From Candidula unifasciata (lineage: Eukaryota; Mollusca; Gastropoda; Stylommatophora; Geomitridae): DNA of 64,000 nucleotides. The DNA is taken from contig CAJHNH020006890.1 of NCBI GenBank assembly GCA_905116865.2, positions 1,592,843-1,656,842 on the forward strand. Reading direction: 5' to 3'. This document shows, piece by piece, positions 11,341 through 22,173 of the stretch. Within the stretch, counting starts at the first letter, position 1; the number at the start of each line of letters is the position of its first letter. The notes below the pieces were generated by a model. The model was not told the origin of the DNA. It saw nothing but the letters and a program-made list of their open reading frames with translations, and did not search any database. Position numbers and translations under genes: made by a program.

Positions 11341-12179
11341 GCGGTTGGCATTTTATGCAGTTTGTACTACGCAACCGGGTCGCAGTTTCAACCGCTACGA
11401 CAGACTTAGCCAACAGCAACTATTGTGTTAATGAAAAAGTTATTTCAGTCCATCACAGTGTTGCAGAAACGGGAGTGGGGTAACCACTATTAGTATTCGG
11501 CCCGACCGCAACTATTCGGCCGAATACCGAATAGTTATTAGGTCCACTATTCGGCCCCGAAGCGAATACGAAGCGAATTTTCGGTTCAGCCCTAGTATCC
11601 AGCCACCTTTCTTGGATACTAGATTGTATTAATGTTTTCATCTCTTGGTGGGTTAAGTCGCTATTTGGTTGTACCATGTCACTGCGTTCTGGCCAATCTG
11701 TCCGCTATTTCATTGCCTTCCAAGCCACAGTGACCTGGAATCCACTGCAGTACAGATTGTTCTACTGAAGAGCCTAAGTGAATCAGCTGCTGTGTCAAGT
11801 CTACAAACTGAGCGTCTTTTGACTTAGTGAAATCTGACATCTGCTAACACACGCATTCCACATGAAACTCACAGCTCAGCGTGTCGCACCACTCAAGTCT
11901 ATAACCGGACGATATAAACATGGGACTCCTAGTTCAGAAATGAAGATTATTGTCATAAAACTGCTGCTGGAAACAAATTACCTTTCAAAGCGTCTGCGGT
12001 CAGCCGGCCTACCAGCCATACTGGACCGGAAGTCTGTTCATACGATGTTTTAGTAAGCCAATGTTCTTCAACCTGTGGTCTCTGGACATGTGTCGATCGG
12101 AGGATATATTCTGACGGTCTGCCAAAAATGTCCGTCTCTCTGAAACGACGCCCATATCCGATTTATCACCTCTAAGCAG

Positions 12180-12394
12180 CATCAATAACAACAGTAGCAG
12201 CAACAGCAATAACAGTAACAATAGCATCAGCAAAAAAACCCAGCAATTGCAACAACTGCTACACACAAAAAAAACAGCAGCAGCAAAAACAGCAACAGCA
12301 GCAACAGCGATAGTAGCAGCAGAGCAACAACAAAAGTATCAACAACAACAACAGCAGTAACAGGAACAGCAACAACAACAACAGCAGTAGCAGG

Positions 12395-12426
<32 letters not shown>

Positions 12427-12492
12427 TAGCAGGAACAGCAACAGCAGCAACAACAACAACAGCAGCAGTAACAGGAACAGCAACAGCAGCAG
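12180..12492. repeat. Cryptic (CAG/CAA)n tract
   Basis: About 310 bp of interspersed CAG, CAA and CAGGAACAG repeats. The Leu- or Ala/Val-rich minus-strand ORFs and Gln-rich plus-strand reading are consequences of the repeat; no start context or flanking domain suggests a protein. Confidence 0.9.
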
Positions 12493-12647
12493 ATATCGAA
12501 TTTGCTAGAAATTGCAAGTATGTAATACTGGATCTGATAAACAACATACCGTCAACATTTGCCTATTCATGTGACAAGATAACTTATCTAATCAAATAGA
12601 TCACATTTTATTAAATAATTTAAATACATTGAACTTGTCAATCAATC

Positions 12648-13075
12648 AATCAGATACCGTCTCCACAATGAAGATTGGCTGCAATGGATCTCCAACAAGC
12701 CCTGACTCTTGCTCTTGATGTACACTCACTCATACTGCTGTTCGTCCATCTCTTGATGTTGTCCTCCCAATTGTAACGATGTCTGCCTCTTGCTCGCCTA
12801 CCTTGAACCTTTCCCTCTAGGATGATCTTCACAATGCTGTTATGTCTTTTAATATGACCAAAATATTTTAATTGTCTCTTTTCTATTTCACCTTGCAACT
12901 CTCTTTTCATTCCCAATTTCCTCAGTACCTCTGTATTTGATAGCTTTTGTTTCCATGAAATACGACCTAATCTTGATACGATTGTCCAGTTGTTTGTTCA
13001 CTGTCCATGTCTCTGTGCCATACAGTAAGGTAACATTTGACAATTCTCATTTTTAATGTATTGCTTATTTCTCTT
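12648..13075 (-). mobile_element. LINE 3' end (C-terminal ORF2 fragment)
   Basis: Minus-strand reading includes ISWKQKLSNTEVLRKLG, then MKRELQGEIEKRQLKYFGHI, KRHNSIVKIILEGKVQGRRA and WRSIAANLHCGDG before a stop. This is the C-terminal zinc-ribbon-like tail of LINE ORF2; relatives lie at 40384-40760 and 52560-52835. Confidence 0.85.
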
Positions 13076-13099
13076 GATGTCAGTAACTTTTGAACTTAT

Positions 13100-13976
13100 A
13101 ACAAGTTGAAATCTAAAGAGGAGCTGAGTGCAATAATGACCACTTTCTGGTTGGTGCAAAATTAAAAATCAAGCTTAAGAGATCCTTCTACATCAAACTG
13201 CAAAGATTACATCCAGAGTACAATATTGAGAGTTTACTAGAAACATCTATATAAGGGAAATCTGCAGATGGATTAAATGTAAAATTAAAATTGTACAAAA
13301 CCGCTAGAGGAAGATGTTGATCACAATATATAAAACGCTGATAATACCAGAGATTTATATGGCTCCTTAACTTGGAGCCCATCTAAAAGAGATGAAAGCT
13401 TATTACAATTGCTCGAAAACAGTCTTACGACGAATTTTTGGACTCACTGACGACGCAGACAGAGGAGAATGCAGCCTGCGAAGTAACAACTGCCAATAAC
13501 TGCCTTCATTACCACTTTTGCGTTGTAATCAAGGGGGTCTTTGAGCCTGAGGATTGCGACCGCTTGGTAGTGCTGTTGCCACGACTGTGCAGGTGAGGAT
13601 TTTATTTAGCCACTGACAGAAAAATCCCCAGCCTTGAGAGCCCAGCGTTCCAATGGTTCGGCCAGTCGCTCTTCAGCCTGGAAAGTAACAATGACATTCA
13701 TAATCTGTTTAAATCACAGTTAATCACTGGCATCGTAAGGTCTAATAGACTGAAATGGTTGGGGCATATTGAGAGAATAGCAGATGATAGACAGGTAAAA
13801 ACTGTATACACAAGGGAGAGGAATGGTCGTAAACCATGAGACGGACTAAGAAGACGACGGAGAGATAATGTCCAGACAAACCTACAAACACTTGGTGTTA
13901 GCAACTGGAAAGAGAAGGCCAACCAGAGAGACGAGTGGAGGCGGGTGAAAACTGAAGCAATCAAACCCAAGGCTCG
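13100..13976 (+). mobile_element. LINE ORF2 C-terminal part with a 202-bp insertion
   Basis: Plus-strand remnants in order are DLYGSLTWSPSKRDE / KAYYNCSKTVLRRIFGLTDD, then an interruption at 13490-13691, then VRSNRLKWLGHIERIADDRQ, RRRDNVQTNLQTLGVSNW and KEKANQRDEWRRVKTEAIK before the (AAG)n tail. It is the same family as 8655-8880. Frame breaks mark it as inactive. Confidence 0.85.
13490..13691. mobile_element. 202-bp unidentified insertion with imperfect 18-bp duplication
   Basis: CAGCCTGCGAAGTAACAA (13472-13489) precedes it and CAGCCTGGAAAGTAACAA (13674-13691) ends it, 16 of 18 identical, exactly where the LINE reading is interrupted. The length of the duplication suggests retrotransposition (SINE-like), but no A or B box is obvious. 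Confidence 0.6.
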
Positions 13977-14166
13977 GAAGAAGAAGAAGAAGAAGAAGAA
14001 GAAGAAGAAGAAGAAGAAGAAGAAGAAGAAGAAGAAGAAGAAGAAAAAGAAGAAGCAGAAGAAGAAGAAGAAGAAGAAGAAGAAGAAGAAGAAGAAGAAG
14101 AAGAAGAAGAAGAAGAAGAAGAAGAAGAAGAAGAAGAAGAAGAAGAAGAAGAAGAAGAAAAAAAAA
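13977..14166 (+). repeat. (AAG)n microsatellite, LINE 3' tail
   Basis: About 190 bp of AAG with rare AAA/CAG interruptions, directly continuing the LINE 3' end. The poly-Lys and poly-Leu ORFs here are artefacts of the repeat. Confidence 0.95.
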
Positions 14167-14169
14167 ATT

Positions 14170-14590
14170 AAACATTTGTTGTGTTTCGGTGCTAGTCGTC
14201 AACTGGTCTACGGAAAATGTCTTCTATTTTCTCTGTCTGTGGGTGCAGGCGCGCCGACACCAAGTTAACACTAAAGGGAAGGTGGCGGCTCAACCCTTTG
14301 GGGGAGAGCTGCGTTTGGGGGATAACTAAACAGGAGATGACTAGTTGAGAGTGAAACGCCTATGAAACGTGTGCAGTCTGATGGTTTGAAAAGTTCCCAT
14401 CACTCAGTTAACAGTAAGCACACTAACTGTTTACTTTGAAACTGTGTCTGTTTTTTTTTTTAAATGTACTGCAGACAATTGAAATTATAACTAAATGTTT
14501 TTTTACATTAAAAAAATCTCACAAGTACATGATTATTAGCAAGTTGCTTGCCAAATTACAACAGCTTACACCGAGCGGTTTCTGTGTTGC
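14170..14590. other. No gene recognised
   Basis: No similarity or repeat seen apart from short T-runs. Confidence 0.5.
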
Positions 14591-14733
14591 AGTTTATTTA
14601 AAGGATTAGATTATTTACGCGGACGGTTCAGTGTCAAAAGGCGAAGGATGTGCTTGGGGTTTCTTAGCAAAAGTTAATTGTCGATATTTGGTGCAGAAGA
14701 GCCTAGCAAATCAAACCACAACATCCAGATTAA

Positions 14734-15321
14734 CTGTTCGACCAGGTGCACTGTTCCACGTGATACACTGTTCTACGTGATACACTGTTCCACGAGCACA
14801 CTGTTCCACGAGGTACACTATTCCACGTGATGCACTGTTCCATGAGGTACACTGTTCCACGAGGTGCACTGTTCCACGAGGTGCACTGTTTCACGAGGTG
14901 CACTGTTCCACGAGGTGCACTGTTCCACGAGGTACATTGTTCTACGAAGTACACTGTTCCACGAGGTGCACTGCTCCACGAGGTCCACTGTTCCAGGAGG
15001 TACACTGTTCCACGAGGTGCACTGTTCCACGAGGTTTACTGTTCCACGAGGTACACTATTCCACGAGGTACACTGTTCCAAGAGGTGCACTGTTCCACGA
15101 GGTGCACTGTTCCACGAGGTACACTGTTCCACGAGGTACACTGTTCCACGAGGTTTACTGTTCCACGAGGTTTACTGTTCCACGAGGTACACTGTTCCAC
15201 GAGGTACACTGTTCCACGAGGTTTACTGTTCCACGAGGTGCACTGTTCCACGAGGTTTACTGTTCCACGAGGTGCACTGTTCCACGAGGTACACTGTTCC
15301 ACGAGGTACACTGTTCCACGT
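14734..15321. repeat. 17-bp minisatellite bounded by duplicated TTAA
   Basis: 34 units of about 17 bp (consensus CTGTTCCACGAGGTACA, one 16-bp unit) plus an 11-bp partial unit, between TTAA at 14730-14733 and TTAA at 15322-15325. Joining the two flanks at one TTAA restores the uninterrupted RNase H reading TTTSRLRMEVEAV. Because 17 is not a multiple of 3 and the unit has no stop, long ORFs occur in several frames; none is a protein. Confidence 0.95.
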
Positions 15322-15365
15322 TTAAGAATGGAGGTGGAGGCGGTCACTGCAGCTTTCCGCTGGTT

Positions 15366-15369
<4 letters not shown>

Positions 15370-15427
<58 letters not shown>
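15370..15427. repeat. (CA)n inside RNase H coding sequence
   Basis: About 58 bp of CA between codons for RWLEN and RVIVADS, keeping the reading open (Thr-His repeats). Confidence 0.95.
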
Positions 15428-15431
<4 letters not shown>

Positions 15432-15880
15432 GATTGTAGCTGATTCAGAAAGCATGCTGAGGAAGGTCAGGACAGGCATGCTTCGTGCAGTGTGGCATAC
15501 CTCGCTGAAGAGGACACGGGTGAGGAGTATTGTCTGGATTATTTCTCCGGGATACGCCGTTGTGTTGAGAAATGAACAGTCGGACAGACTGGCTGGCTCT
15601 GCACAACTTGGTGGAATACTGATGCAAGATAAGGCAGACGTGGTTAGTGCCTTGTGGAAGAGCGTGTACAGTTCGGAGGAGCAGATGGATCACCACAGTC
15701 TGGTGAGATTGATGCAGCGGGGAGTGAGGAGGGGTTCTGGCAGATGCTCGAGGCTCAGAAGAAAGGCAAGACGGACGTTTAATCAGAATGCAACTGGCAC
15801 CATTAGTATTGGAACTCTTTGCTGGAGCGCTTATGACAATGCCCCGAGTGCTGTGATGTCGGTTCTTGAATCAACTCAAC

Positions 15881-16280
15881 TCAACGTTTTTAAAGTTGGG
15901 CATGACTTCTAGAACGGACTACAGTAGACTGAATTTCTGTGTCGCGAAATTATGTTTGGCCCAAGCAGCGTGTCAGCAACAGGAAGAGTTTCGAAACGCT
16001 GTCCTAAACATACGAAGCCAGGAAGGGGCGGCCCTGTGGCACAGCGTGCCGTCGCGCATAGTTCGTCGTGACCCAGGGCCAGAGTTAATTACTTGTCGGT
16101 TATGTGTAACATAATAATATATAGAGACTTACCGACACAGCTGTGATTTGATATGAGTTTATCTTTAACGACGCAAGCGTGTACATGTATTCATGTGCGG
16201 GGTTAACCCCTGGATATAGGAAAGAACTGATCGTTTTTTCCAGAACAAAATACTAATCATCAGGCGGGAAGCCACGAAGA
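15881..16280. other. No gene recognised
   Basis: Possible short LINE remnant in the first 30 bases; otherwise nothing supported. Confidence 0.45.
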
Positions 16281-16287
16281 GAGCAAT

Positions 16288-16625
16288 GGAAAGGGGGGGG
16301 GGGAAGGGGCCTTACGTCCCAAATTTTAGGGGTAACAGCTCTTCCTGTCTTCAGCCCTCCTCTTTCCAGCAACATTAGGCCTAGTTTAGGGAGTGTCTCA
16401 GTTCCTCTCCCTCCCACAATTTAAGAAAACTCTGGGGTGGAGGGGGAGGGAATGAGACACACCCTTCTCTTAACCATGCCGTCCTCACCACCTTGGGTTG
16501 TGAGGGTGGGTTGAAAGGGGACTGATGGAGGGTGAGCGGTTTTCCTCCCCCCCCCCCCCCAAAAAAAAAATGTTATAAAAAAAAGGGGGAGGGATGTTTT
16601 AAGACACCTGAACTTCCCAGGTTCC
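16288..16625. repeat. G/C- and A-homopolymer-rich stretch
   Basis: Holds G10 near 16294, a C-run of about 14 next to A10 near 16547-16570, and polypurine blocks. No coding evidence. Confidence 0.7.
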
Positions 16626-18960
16626 GGCAAGTAGTATATAATGTTGACTATATGTCTCCTCCTCCTCCTCGATCAAGGGTCAGATTGTAACCGAATGTTC
16701 CCAAGATGGCGCTTGTAGCGGCGCCTTCTATTGGGTTCCAAAACTAGTGAGGTGTTGTTAACTTTGGTTGTCTTAAATATTAAAGTTTATTAAAAAGTTG
16801 GAATTAAAAAAAAATACAGTTTCAAAAAAGGAGTTCGATGCTTTTAATTTCGCACCTCTGTCATTTTCCACCACTTACTGCGGTACTCAGTGGCTGGGCG
16901 TCTTTACTCAAGTCTATAGTGATAGAAACTGCCAACATAGCCAAGTGCCCAAAAATAATCTTTCAAGTACTGATTATTTTCAGAGACCGGTATTAGCCGT
17001 TTACTGGACACATTACGACCGTCTACACTCACTTCAAATACATTAACAAACAGTGTTGGAAACTAAAGGGGTTGGTCAATCACTAGTCTAACTCAGAAAG
17101 AGATTGCCTTAGGTGTCAGACAACATTCCTTTTGGTATAGAAATGGTTTTCAAATTTACTCGTTTTAAAGGATATTTAGCATTGGTCTTGGTTAAGGCTT
17201 TCTCGTGGGCCAGAGAGATGTCCAGATTTATTTGTATCCTTCGTGTAAGTACGATATGTGTCTAGATTAGAGTAGGTATGTACTGATGCATAAGGAAGTA
17301 TATGTATAGGAGAGTGGTATGGGTGCACGAATGTATAGGATGAAAACACAAGAAATTGTGTAAAATGCGAGTGGTATGGGTTCACCTATCGATAGGAAAG
17401 AGGGGATATAGATGAGCGAAAGGCATGTATATAGATGTATAAATGTGCGAGTATATGGGAAGGTATGGGCAAGAACTGCAAGAAGGATGTAACCAATAAC
17501 CACTCACCGTCTGTGTGGATACTTGGATGTACGGAGGCTCACACCTGGTTGTGTGCAACCATACACTCCTAGGATCCATAAGTGATATGTTTGCATGGGG
17601 CTACAAGGTGAACGGATGCATATATACGTGACAAATCGCACGAACCTATAAATTAGTGAGAATTAATGTAATGAGGGGCGGCCTCAAGCAAGAAACCCAT
17701 CATCACTCACCATCCACATCACCCATCAGAACGCTCTAGTAACATCACGGACAGGTCACAAGTTGAGAGCTAGACATAACCAAATACTTGACACGATCAG
17801 ATTACATTACAGACAGTACTGACGCACTAATAACACTAAAGGACATAAAAGATAATCGTCACAATAGTGGCCCAGTCTGTGTGAGCAACACTTTAGTTAG
17901 TATGAAAAACGGACCTAGATGCAGACATGTTTCTGCATGTGGAAGTGTATATACCCCTACGGGTGGATGAACATGTTTACATGAATGTAAGTGCGAAAAT
18001 GATTACAATGTTAGGCAGGTATGAAAGAGAGACGCATGTGTAGGAAATGTCAAATAGGTTTGTATCCATATGGTTATGCGTGCACGGATATGTGTGAAAG
18101 GGAGTGCAAACATGTAATGTTGTGTGAGTGTACGGATGCTCGTGTGTATGGTGTACATCTATATACCCTAGGGATTCATATTTATAATCATCTTATTTCA
18201 CATCATGTATCCAACATAAACATGAATGGTAGGACTGACAATAGGATAAGACTGAGCAAATAGGGAAGACAAATGGATCGACACTGACAGAACCAGAGAA
18301 CCTAACCACCAATTCCACCCGCATCCCCCCATGGTACGATGGTAAAGGCTGGTGACGTGATGCGTATTCCAGGGAGCTGGTATTTACGTACAAAGGAGCC
18401 TAACTACTAACCCAAACCGACACAATCAGACCACACTATAGCAAATAACGGATAGAATCATTGTGAGGCTCCAACTAACATTTCGCACACATCCCCATGA
18501 CATGATTAACCCGTTCTTATTGCAGGAAGACAACTATAAAACCATTATGGTCACACACGGAATATGTTTATATTTTAGGTCTATCCACACCCAAAACTGT
18601 TTTCAGTACTTTTTAGCAAAGTAAAATACTCAAAATTTTAAAACTATAAAATAGTTCAAAGGATGTTATGCTGAGAAGATCACTCTCCTACGAAATACGC
18701 CTGGCCAAATCAGATACAGCTGAAACCAAGGAGGAAACATGAGAAATGAAAGGGCAAGAAGAACACGTGTTAAAAGGATAGGAAATGAGCGGTCTGACAT
18801 AGAGAAAAGAAGCATTAAGCCCAGAGACAGCGCAAATACCAGAACTTTAGCCACAAAAGTCTCGCAAAAAAAAGACCACAAATATAGCCGGAGAGTGTTG
18901 GCAGCTTCGGCTAGCTAGCAGCAGGTTGCACGTGGTTGACTTTTTAACTTTTTTTTTTAC
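16626..18960. other. No gene recognised
   Basis: About 2.3 kb with only short ORFs. 17200-18150 has many TATGGG/ATGTATA words, suggesting a much-decayed repeat, but I could not define a unit. Confidence 0.5.
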
Positions 18961-19084
18961 TATTATTAAAAGGAATTATAATTATTTGTATGTTTGGGGG
19001 TCGTCACAACATGGAGAACTGTATTAAGGGGTTGCTGCATGAAGAACTCAGTACCATGGTACGCACAGTACCGGTAAATGATTT

Positions 19085-19290
19085 TGAAGAACGTTAAAGA
19101 ATCAAAGGGTTCGTTCGGTTATCTGGTCAGAATGGAACCAAATCAACCAGTAGCTAGAGCGTACCCCACGAGAAAAGCAAGCTACAAGGCAAGAAGCCGG
19201 GAAAAAATGGGTGCAGGGAGTTAAAGAGACCTACATTATCGCAGTAAGACATAGCACAAGCTGCGAAATTAGCAACAGATAGCTAACCAC
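19085..19290 (+). mobile_element. LINE ORF2 C-terminal fragment
   Basis: Broken reading gives LVRMEPNQPVARAYPTRKA then WVQGVKET, the GH..RM...P.....G..K.RW.D..K tail of LINE ORF2. No catalytic part present. Confidence 0.65.
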
Positions 19291-19371
19291 ATTTTATAAC
19301 TCCCCTCTGTGACGCTTTACAGCATAAGTAGTAGGGGAAAAAAAAAAGAAATAAGAACAATATTTCTTAAA

Positions 19372-19650
19372 ACAATCCCTGTGCGGGTTCCGGGGTCCCA
19401 CTGTGGGAAAACAAAAATAGACCCATTGCCTCTCCAACAAGCATGTTGTAGGAGTCACCCAATTGGGGACTTCCTTCAAAGTCGCAGCGCATCTGCCCAA
19501 GCGACAAGGAACAACCAACTGCACACAAATAAGCCAGTTAAACGGATGTACGTGCAAATTCAGGCCTTCACAAAAAGCCGAAGTCCAAATTTACGAACAG
19601 CCAAGACTTTTAGCCGGAGCTTACAATTAGACAACGAAGAAAAAGATCTT
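19372..19650 (+). mobile_element. SINE-like repeat (GAA-tailed family), copy 1
   Basis: Shared blocks with 29287-29575, 48050-48325 and, more weakly, 40165-40385: CCCACTGTGGGAAAACAA, TAGACCCA(T/C)TGCCTC(T/C)CC, GTAGGAGTC, CATCTGCCC.AG, ACAAATAAGCCAGT and GAAGAA tail. The best-preserved copy has a GGTTCAGATCC B-box-like motif, so a tRNA-derived SINE is likely. Confidence 0.7.
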
Positions 19651-20080
19651 AAAAGCGAACCAGAGGCCCTTATGTAGTCAATATAAATCATTACAAACAG
19701 GCCACATTTTACCATATTCTTCTGAACGTTATCTTTTCATCGTCTCACGTGAGGCCTAATCGCCTAACTTGTCTATGTCTGAATATCTTCCCGACACGTG
19801 TAGGTTTTGACGGACCACCCAATCAAAAGCTCTTAGAATCAATAGAATGTTGTTTGCATCCAATACAAATTCTCTTCTCCAGATAATCGTTTGCGGAACT
19901 GTTTGCAGGAAATGAGCACTTGTTCTCGACAGCACTTCACGATAGGGCCGATAAGCTCCTCTATTTCTGTAACGAGAACTACTTAAAACCTTGACAAAAC
20001 ACCCCTGTCATAATCCCCTTACCATTTCCGTCATTCAAAAAAAAAAAAAAATTAATTCGTTACGTGCAATGTTTTTCGGT

Positions 20081-22162
20081 CTTGTCTTGTCTTGTCCACA
20101 ATTGCCTCACAGCGTAGTGGGGAGTCGCAGTTTTCTATCCTGGGCCAGGTGTGTTGCACGTGTTGTTGTTAGTCCGTGTTGCCTCAGGATCTCTGATATA
20201 TTGTCTATCCATCGTACTCTCGGTCTGCCTCTTGCTCTAGGGCAGTAGTGCTGTTCGTTGTATACTCGTAGAGGCAGTTGGTCGGATTGCATTCGCATCA
20301 AGTGGCCAAACCACTCTATTTGTTGCTTCTTTATGTATTGCAGGCATGGTGTGGTTCCTACAATTGATCTAATGTTCTCGTTTCGAACTCTACATTGTCT
20401 CTCCTTGTGACATTGGCAGCCTTACGTAAGCATCTCATTTCGCACGTCGTGATCTTTTTCTCATGTGCTCTTGTAAGGGACCAGGTTTGGCATTGGTAGC
20501 AGAGGGTTGGTATAAACATGCAATTTATCAGTTGTCGCTTTAGTGCCATAGTGATGCTTGGGTGTTTTAGCAGTTGGGAGAGTTGGTAAGTTACTGCGTT
20601 CGCCTTTTGACACCTTGCCTCAAGTTCCCTATCAATTCTTTCATCATCTGTGAATATGCTCCCCAAGTATTTAAATTGCTGCACTTGTTTGAGTTGTTAG
20701 TTGTTAACTTGAATAGTTAGTATATTAGGTGTTCTACTTATTTTCAGAATTTCTGTTTTGGTGATGCTGATCTTCATGTTATATTCGTTGCAGACTGTGT
20801 GTAGCGCATTTACGTGGATTTGAAGTTCTTTTTCGTTTTCATGTATTATGCTTTGGTCGTCTGCGAAAAGTATTTCGTTCAGTTGGGGATATACTTCATC
20901 AGGATCGGCGTGTATGTTTTCATTATAATGATCTCTTTCAAATAACTCTGTCTCACTGCTTGGTGTAGTTAACAGTTCGCTTATCATTACATGGTTTGCT
21001 GCTGTTGTTATTCTGTTCATGTATATATTGAATAGTAGTGGTGATAGTACACAGCCCTGTCTTACTCCTGTTCTTAGTATGAATTCGTCTGTCACAACAA
21101 CATTTGTTCTAACTACGCTTGAGCTTGTTTGGTACAGAGATCTGATGTTGTCTAGTAGCTGACCTTGTACTCCTTAGTCGTTCAATATATTCCATAGTTT
21201 GTTCCTGTCTACCCTGTCAAAGGCTTTTTCTTGGTCAATGAATGCTATATTGAGTTGTTTGTTATATTCTATTGCCTTTTCACTAAGTTGTCTTAGGGTG
21301 AAAAGGGCGTCTGTGCAACTTTTTCCTTTCCTAAATCCAAACTGAGCTTTACTCAACTGTATCTTTACAATATGTTTTGTTCTTGTCTCAAGTACTTTTG
21401 AAAATAGCTTCCCTACGTGGCTCAATAAAGAAATTCCTCTGTATGTGTCACACTCTCTTTTATTGCCTTTTTTTCCCCCTGATTGGGACTATAAAAGCTT
21501 TTTGCCAATCCTCCGGTGTTTTCCTTTCGTTCCATGCTACCGTGAATATTCTATGTAGCCATTTTGCTCCGGTTTTTCCGCACGCTTTAATTGCCTCGTT
21601 CGTTATACCGTCTATACCTGCTGATTTGTTATTTGGGCTCATCTTGATAACTCTCTCAACTTCTTGAATTAGAATGCAAGGTTCTTCTTGTTCTTCCTTA
21701 TAGGTGGAGTAGTATTCTTTAGTTTGTGTATTTGTTGGATTGAGTAGTTCGTAGAAGTATTCCTTCCATCTTTCCTTCTTTCTGATAGCGTTAAATAAAG
21801 GTGTTCCGTTTTTATCATTAATAATGTTGGTAGGGTTAAAACTTTCGTCTCTTATTCTCATAGAATGTACACTTTTGTAAATGTCTCTAGGTCTTTCCCT
21901 TGAAATTTTCACAAGTTGTTCGCCATATTTCTGCCATGAGTCCTCTTTTGCCACTTTGATTATTTGTTTAGTGGATTTTCTAGCACTTTTGTAGTTAGTA
22001 TAGTCTTCTACTGTCTTTGTTTGTAGCCATTTTTTGAACAGTTGTTTTTTTGTCTTTATAGATTTTTTTAATATCTTCATTCCACGATGGTGTTCTTTTC
22101 TTAAATCTTCGTCTATGTTGTTGTTTCCCACATGTTGAATTCAATGTTTTTAGAATGGATTT
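20081..22162 (-). mobile_element. 5'-truncated LINE with near-complete reverse transcriptase and 11-bp target duplication
   Basis: Minus-strand reading from 22131 gives IDEDLRKEHHRGMKILKKSI, KSARKSTKQIIKVAKEDSWQ, NNKSAGIDGITNEAIKACG, then after one frameshift in an A-run CDTYRGISLLSHVGKLFSK, QFGFRKGKSCTDALFTLRQL, AFIDQEKAFDRVDRNKLW, one stop, TGVRQGCVLSPLLFNIYMN, EILFADDQSIIHE (catalytic FADD), QFKYLGSIFTDDERID, RNENIRSIVGTTPCLQYIK, WFGHLMRMQSDQLPLRVYN and RARGRPRVRWIDNI. Only about two frameshifts and two stops break about 2 kb. The 3' end carries (ACAAG)3. TGTTTTTCGGT flanks both ends (20070-20080, 22163-22173). The endonuclease domain is absent, so it was 5'-truncated on insertion. Confidence 0.93.
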
Positions 22163-22173
22163 TGTTTTTCGGT

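Larger units (their letters stand above)
10802..11594. mobile_element. 793-bp non-autonomous hAT-type transposon inserted in the Jockey-like copy
   Basis: Ends are TAGGGCTGTACCGAATAGTG and the inverted TAGGGCTGAACCGAA. It is flanked by the 8-bp duplication GTATCCAG (10794-10801 and 11595-11602). Subterminal ACTATTCGG / CCGAATA words recur several times in both orientations, as expected of transposase-binding repeats. Removing the element and one duplication restores the Jockey-like sequence seen at 26270. It carries no transposase; its centre holds a captured LINE fragment. Confidence 0.93.
10443..11850 (-). mobile_element. Jockey-like LINE 3' end (RNase H and zinc knuckle), split by a hAT element
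   Basis: Minus-strand remnants in order are VLQWIPGHCGLEGNEIADRLA (RNase H, near 11700-11750), DLTHQEMKTLIQSSIQERWLD, then after the inserted element at 10802-11594, Cys-rich CSNTQLYADNRDTIWPVP and the tail SYRPPGLSFLTE followed by an A/G-rich end. The last third resembles CPCGTGPQT...HILQSCP...TWP...KLWG knuckles of mollusc Jockey-like elements. Frame breaks show it is inactive. The same segment recurs uninterrupted at 26110-26635. Confidence 0.88.
14612..15880 (+). mobile_element. LINE RNase H domain, split by a minisatellite and by (CA)n
   Basis: TDGSVSKGEGCAWGF at 14616-14660 is the first RNase H motif. TTTSRL is interrupted at 14730 and resumes after the array with RMEVEAVTAAFRWLE (second catalytic Glu motif), then (CA)n, then RVIVADSESMLRKVRTGM (third motif, Asp). 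It continues with LRNEQSDRLAGSAQLGGILM, DHHSLVRLMQRGV and FNQNATGTISIGTLCWSAYD, the LINE C-terminus seen elsewhere as GTI...L...EHLW.CPEC. Of the parts read, the catalytic Asp, Glu and Asp motifs are all recognisable. Related copies lie at 35523, 36990, 44613, 45632 and 51947. Confidence 0.88.

Noticed and set aside
12009..12547. Leu- and Ala/Val-rich minus-strand ORFs, possible membrane proteins
   Set aside because: Composition follows from the (CAG/CAA)n tract; all frames are open and there is no other support.
13882..14268. Poly-Lys / poly-Leu ORFs
   Set aside because: Translation of (AAG)n on both strands.
14827..15912. 361-codon ORF as a novel repeat protein
   Set aside because: It is a 17-bp minisatellite plus a LINE RNase H remnant; several frames are open because the unit lacks stops.
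16700..16720. AAGATGGCG motif (YY1-like) as a promoter
   Set aside because: A single short match without neighbouring gene or other promoter signs.
20030..20055. Poly-A/T run at 20038-20051 as the LINE 3' tail
   Set aside because: The 11-bp duplications place the element end at 20081 with an (ACAAG)n tail; the A-run lies outside the element.
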